Positions 4,816 to 7,686 of a stretch of 7,686 bases of DNA are shown here, piece after piece. The stretch comes from DASWRT01 sp036403035. Its GTDB lineage: Bacteria > Pseudomonadota > Alphaproteobacteria > ATCC43930 > CGMCC-115725. The position numbers and the translations under genes were made by a program. A model generated the notes under the pieces. The model ran no database searches, was not told the DNA's origin, and saw nothing but the letters and a program-made list of their open reading frames with translations. The stretch is taken from contig DASWRT010000394.1 of the NCBI GenBank assembly GCA_036403035.1, forward strand, positions 1 through 7,686, written 5' to 3'. Numbering within the stretch: position 1 is the stretch's first letter; each line of letters starts with the position of its first letter.

Positions 4816-6048
4816 ATGATCCGCGACACCTTGGTGGCGGCGCGCAACGCGGCTCCCGCATCGGCGGCGGCGACGGCCACCGGCGCCACCATCGGCGGCG
4901 CGCAGCAGCGGCCATGGCTCGATCCGGCGGCGCAGCCCTATGTCCGCATCGAGGGCGTCACCAAACGCTTCGGCCCGGCAACGGCGGTCGACGACGTCTC
5001 GCTCTCGATCTATCGCGGCGAGTTCTTCGCGCTGCTCGGACCGTCCGGCTGCGGCAAGACCACGCTGTTGCGCATGCTCGCCGGGTTCGAGACGCCGGAC
5101 GAGGGACGCATCCTGATCGACGGCGCCGACATGGCCGCCGTGCCGCCGTACGAGCGGCCGGTCAACATGATGTTCCAGTCCTATGCGCTGTTCCCGCACA
5201 TGACCGTCGAGGGCAACGTCGCCTACGGGCTGAAGCAGGAGGGGCTGCCGCGCGCCGAGATCCGCGACCGCGTCGCCGCAACGCTCGACCTTGTCGAGAT
5301 GGGGACGTTCGCCGGGCGCAAGCCGCACCAGCTCTCGGGCGGACAGCGGCAGCGCGTGGCGCTCGCCCGCGCCCTCGTCAAGCAGCCGAAGCTGCTGCTG
5401 CTCGACGAGCCCCTGGCGGCGCTCGACCGCAAGCTGCGCGAGCGCACGCAGTTCGAGCTGGTCCGCATCCAGGAGCGCGTCGGCATCACCTTCGTCGTCG
5501 TGACGCACGACCAGGAGGAGGCGATGACGATGGCCTCCCGGCTTGCGGTGATGGAGAAGGGGCGGGTGCGCCAGCTCGGCACGCCCGCCGAGGTCTACGA
5601 GACACCGTCCTCGCGCTTCGTCGCCGACTTCATCGGCTCGGTGAATCTGTTCGTGGGCCGTGTCGCCGCGGCGCAGCCGGGCGCCGGCGGTGGGGAACTC
5701 GTAGAGGTTGCGGTTCCCGATCTCGGCGACACGCGGGTCGCGGTCGTCGCCGACAAGGGCGTGGCGTTAGGCGCCGAGGTCGCGGTCGCGGTGCGGCCGG
5801 AGAAAATCGCGCTTGCGCCGGCCGGGGGCGGCACGGCAGGGCAGGGCGGTCTCAACCGGCTTGCCGGCACGGTCAGCGAGATCGGCTATCTCGGCCAGAT
5901 CTCGATCGTCCATGTCGAGCTGCCGAACGGGACCGTGCTGCGGGCGAGCGTCGCCAACGCGCACCGCATATCGGAGCCGCCTTTCGCGCGCGGCGACGCT
6001 GTCGTGCTCTCCTTCGCGCCGGAATCGGCAGTCCTGTTGACCGAATGA
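4816..6048 (+). CDS. potG: Polyamine ABC transporter ATP-binding protein PotG
   Basis: Encodes 410 residues. It is the cytoplasmic ATPase that powers the importer. The ABC domain starts near residue 42 (YVRIEGVTKRF). It has Walker A GPSGCGKT (75-82), Q-loop Gln121 in MMFQSYALFPHMTV, signature LSGGQRQR (173-180), Walker B LLLLDEP (193-199) with catalytic Glu198, D-loop AALD and H-loop His231. A C-terminal TOBE-type regulatory domain follows, with VAVRPEKIAL (324-333) and IGYLGQISIVHVEL (356-369) as family-typical segments. The protein is about 30 residues longer than E. coli PotG, mostly through an Ala-rich N-terminal stretch. The start lies 19 bp after the potF stop and has no clear ribosome site, so the true start could be further downstream. 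Its last four bases overlap potH. Confidence 0.95.
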   Translation: MIRDTLVAARNAAPASAAATATGATIGGAQQRPWLDPAAQPYVRIEGVTKRFGPATAVDDVSLSIYRGEFFALLGPSGCGKTTLLRMLAGFETPDEGRILIDGADMAAVPPYERPVNMMFQSYALFPHMTVEGNVAYGLKQEGLPRAEIRDRVAATLDLVEMGTFAGRKPHQLSGGQRQRVALARALVKQPKLLLLDEPLAALDRKLRERTQFELVRIQERVGITFVVVTHDQEEAMTMASRLAVMEKGRVRQLGTPAEVYETPSSRFVADFIGSVNLFVGRVAAAQPGAGGGELVEVAVPDLGDTRVAVVADKGVALGAEVAVAVRPEKIALAPAGGGTAGQGGLNRLAGTVSEIGYLGQISIVHVELPNGTVLRASVANAHRISEPPFARGDAVVLSFAPESAVLLTE

Positions 6049-6974
6049 GCGCCGTCGCAGCCGCCAACGCCGCCGCGCCCGCGAAGACGAAGAAGGCGGG
6101 CGCGGGCGGGCGCCCGTTCGTCGTCGGCGTGCCCTTCGCGTGGCTCGCCGTGCTGTTCCTGCTGCCGTTCCTGATCGTCGCGGCGATCAGCATCGCCGAG
6201 ACCACGGTCGGCATCCCGCCCTTCACGCCGCCGGTCAGCATCGACGCGCAGGGCGTGCATTTCGATGCGACGCTGGGCAACTACGCCCTCGTCGCTGGCG
6301 ACAGCCTCTACTGGCGCGCCTATGTGCACTCGCTCTCCTACGCCGCGCTCGCGACGCTGTGCTGCCTACTGGTGGGTTATCCGATGGCCTATGCCATCGC
6401 GTCGGCGCCGCAACGCTGGCGCAACCCGCTGCTGCTGCTGGTGATCCTGCCGTTCTGGACGAGCTTCCTGATCCGCGTCTATGCGTGGATGGGGCTGCTG
6501 AGCCCGAATGGGCTCATCAACCATGCGCTCATCTCGCTCGGCGTCATCGGCGAGCCGCTGCCGCTGATCAACAACCTGTTCTCGGTCGAACTGGGCCTCG
6601 TCTACTCGTACCTGCCGTTCATGGTGCTGCCGCTCTACTCGACGCTGGAGAAGCTCGACCCGGCGCTGCTGGAGGCGGCGGCGGATCTCGGCGCGCGGCC
6701 GTGGCGGAGCTTCCTGACGGTGACGCTGCCGCTGTCGCTGCCGGGCATCGTCGCCGGCTCGCTGCTCGTCTTCATCCCGGCGGTCGGCGAGTTCGTGATC
6801 CCCGACCTGCTCGGCGGGCCGGACACGCTGATGATCGGCAAGGTGCTGTGGGACGAGTTCTTCACCAACCGCGACTGGCCGGTCGCCTCGTCGATCGCGG
6901 TGGCGATGCTCGTGATCCTCGCCGTGCCGATCGCGGTCGGCAGGCGGCTGCTGCGCGGGGAGACGGCGTCGTGA
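6045..6974 (+). CDS. potH: Polyamine ABC transporter permease PotH
   Basis: Encodes 309 residues of an inner-membrane permease that forms the channel together with PotI. The ATG shares four bases with the potG stop (ATGA), and no ribosome site is evident, which points to translational coupling. The first membrane helix (about 31-51) is followed by a periplasmic segment and then by the transporter core: helices at about 92-120, 127-150, 181-200, 235-255 and 281-298. The cytoplasmic EAA loop that docks on the ATPase is at EAAADLGARPWRSFLTVTLP (210-229). The segment PFWTSFLIRVYAWMGLL (136-152) is characteristic of PotH/PotB-type permeases. An Ala/Lys-rich N-terminal tail of about 25 residues precedes the first helix. 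The place in the gene order favours PotH over PotB. Confidence 0.95.
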   Translation: MSAVAAANAAAPAKTKKAGAGGRPFVVGVPFAWLAVLFLLPFLIVAAISIAETTVGIPPFTPPVSIDAQGVHFDATLGNYALVAGDSLYWRAYVHSLSYAALATLCCLLVGYPMAYAIASAPQRWRNPLLLLVILPFWTSFLIRVYAWMGLLSPNGLINHALISLGVIGEPLPLINNLFSVELGLVYSYLPFMVLPLYSTLEKLDPALLEAAADLGARPWRSFLTVTLPLSLPGIVAGSLLVFIPAVGEFVIPDLLGGPDTLMIGKVLWDEFFTNRDWPVASSIAVAMLVILAVPIAVGRRLLRGETAS

Positions 6975-7686
6975 CGGGCACGGGCCGCCGCCGCTTCCCG
7001 CTCGGCCTGTTCCTGGCGCTCGCCTTCGGCTACGCCTTCCTCTACGGGCCGATCGCGGCGCTGATCGTCTATTCCTTCAACGCCTCGCGGCTGGTCACGG
7101 TCTGGGCGGGTTTCTCGACGCACTGGTACGCCGAGCTGCTGCGAAACGACGCGATCCGCGCCGCGACGGCGACCAGCCTCCAGGTCGCGGTGTCGTCGGC
7201 GACGCTGGCGACGGTGCTCGGCACGCTCGCCGGCTATGCGCTGACCCGCTACCGGCGCTTTCCTGGCCGCGGACTGTTCGGGTTCCTGGTGACGGCGCCG
7301 CTGGTGATGCCGGAGGTGATCACCAGCCTGTCGCTGCTGCTGCTCTTCGTCGCCGCGGGGCAGGCGATCGGCTGGCCGCAGGAGCGCGGCGTGCTGACGA
7401 TCGTGCTGGCGCACGCGACGATCGGGCTCGCCTTCGTCACGATCATCGTGCAGGCGCGCCTCGCCTCGTTCGACCGCAGCCTGGAGGAGGCGGCGCTCGA
7501 TCTCGGCGCGCGGCCGTGGAAGGTGTTCGTGACGGTGACGCTGCCGCTGATCGCGCCGGCGCTGATCACCGGATGGCTGCTCGCCTTCACGATCTCGCTG
7601 GACGACCTCGTCGTCGCGAGCTTCGTCTCCGGCCCCTCGGCGACGACGCTGCCGATGGTGATCTTCTCCAGCGTCCGCCTCGGCGT
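6971..7686 (+). CDS. potI: Polyamine ABC transporter permease PotI (partial, cut by window end)
   Basis: The GTG start at 6971 overlaps the potH stop by four bases (GTGA), and GGGGAG at 6957-6962 lies 8 nt upstream. The open frame continues to the window edge, giving 238 residues. E. coli PotI has 281, so about 40 residues are outside. It pairs with PotH in the membrane channel. Visible features are the first helix (10-35) with YSFNASRLVTVWAGFSTHWY (34-53), almost the same as the E. coli protein by memory. Further family segments are APLVMPEVITSLSLLLLFVA (109-128) and the EAA loop EEAALDLGARPWKVFVTVTL (172-191), followed by ISLDDLVVASFVSGPSATTL (208-227). Codon use matches potFGH. No interruption is seen in the part present. 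Confidence 0.93.
   Translation, partial: MTGTGRRRFPLGLFLALAFGYAFLYGPIAALIVYSFNASRLVTVWAGFSTHWYAELLRNDAIRAATATSLQVAVSSATLATVLGTLAGYALTRYRRFPGRGLFGFLVTAPLVMPEVITSLSLLLLFVAAGQAIGWPQERGVLTIVLAHATIGLAFVTIIVQARLASFDRSLEEAALDLGARPWKVFVTVTLPLIAPALITGWLLAFTISLDDLVVASFVSGPSATTLPMVIFSSVRLG

Noticed and set aside
3417..4892. Long - strand frame (491 codons) antisense to potF
   Set aside because: Its translation is low-complexity Arg/Val/Asp/Leu sequence, the mirror of potF codons, with no domain and no ribosome site.
4914..6974. A 686-codon frame open through potG in another frame and running into potH, suggesting a fusion protein
   Set aside because: The part before 6045 is an Arg/Ala-rich shadow of potG in the +1 frame. 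High GC removes stop codons there. Only the potH part from 6045 has family motifs.
1..7686. Signs of a mobile element, CRISPR array or defence system
   Set aside because: No transposase, integrase, phage or nuclease motifs, no regularly spaced repeats and no terminal inverted repeats were found on either strand.

Overview
The window is GC-rich and its coding regions use mostly G or C at third codon positions. Protein sequences, gene-start signals and the mix of genes fit an alphaproteobacterium, probably of the Hyphomicrobiales (rhizobial) type. This is an inference from style, since there is no rRNA or other marker gene. I see no tRNA, rRNA, CRISPR array, insertion sequence, phage gene or attachment site.

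Left part (1-905, + strand): the last codons of a gene entering from outside, followed by a very strong 22-bp hairpin that probably ends its transcript. Next comes a stretch of about 275 bp without a gene, locally much poorer in GC and holding several small dyads. It leads into a gene for a 101-residue exported protein with two cysteines, and 15 bp later a gene for a 56-residue proline-rich, charged protein.

Middle part (942-3477, - strand): two neighbouring RimJ/RimL-type GNAT acetyltransferase genes, clearly a tandem duplication (about 72% identical over the first 150 residues), and upstream of them a 406-residue major facilitator superfamily transporter. A 182-bp gap between the transporter and the first acetyltransferase gene contains an AT-rich island with a perfect TATAAT and short repeats, so the acetyltransferase pair probably has its own promoter.

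Right part (3669 to the window edge, + strand, divergent from the transporter): a putrescine-type ABC importer in the order potF-potG-potH-potI. It encodes the periplasmic binding protein, the ATPase and two inner-membrane permeases. potG/potH and potH/potI overlap by 4 bp (ATGA and GTGA), as expected of one co-transcribed, translationally coupled unit. potI runs off the end, lacking roughly 40 codons.

The importer would capture a polyamine in the periplasm through PotF, pass it through the PotH-PotI channel and use ATP hydrolysis by PotG. Nothing in the sequence proves a functional link with the acetyltransferases or the MFS transporter. No new system stands out. The points most worth a second look are the duplicated acetyltransferases and their regulatory island, two aromatic changes in the PotF ligand pocket, and the two small proteins on the left.
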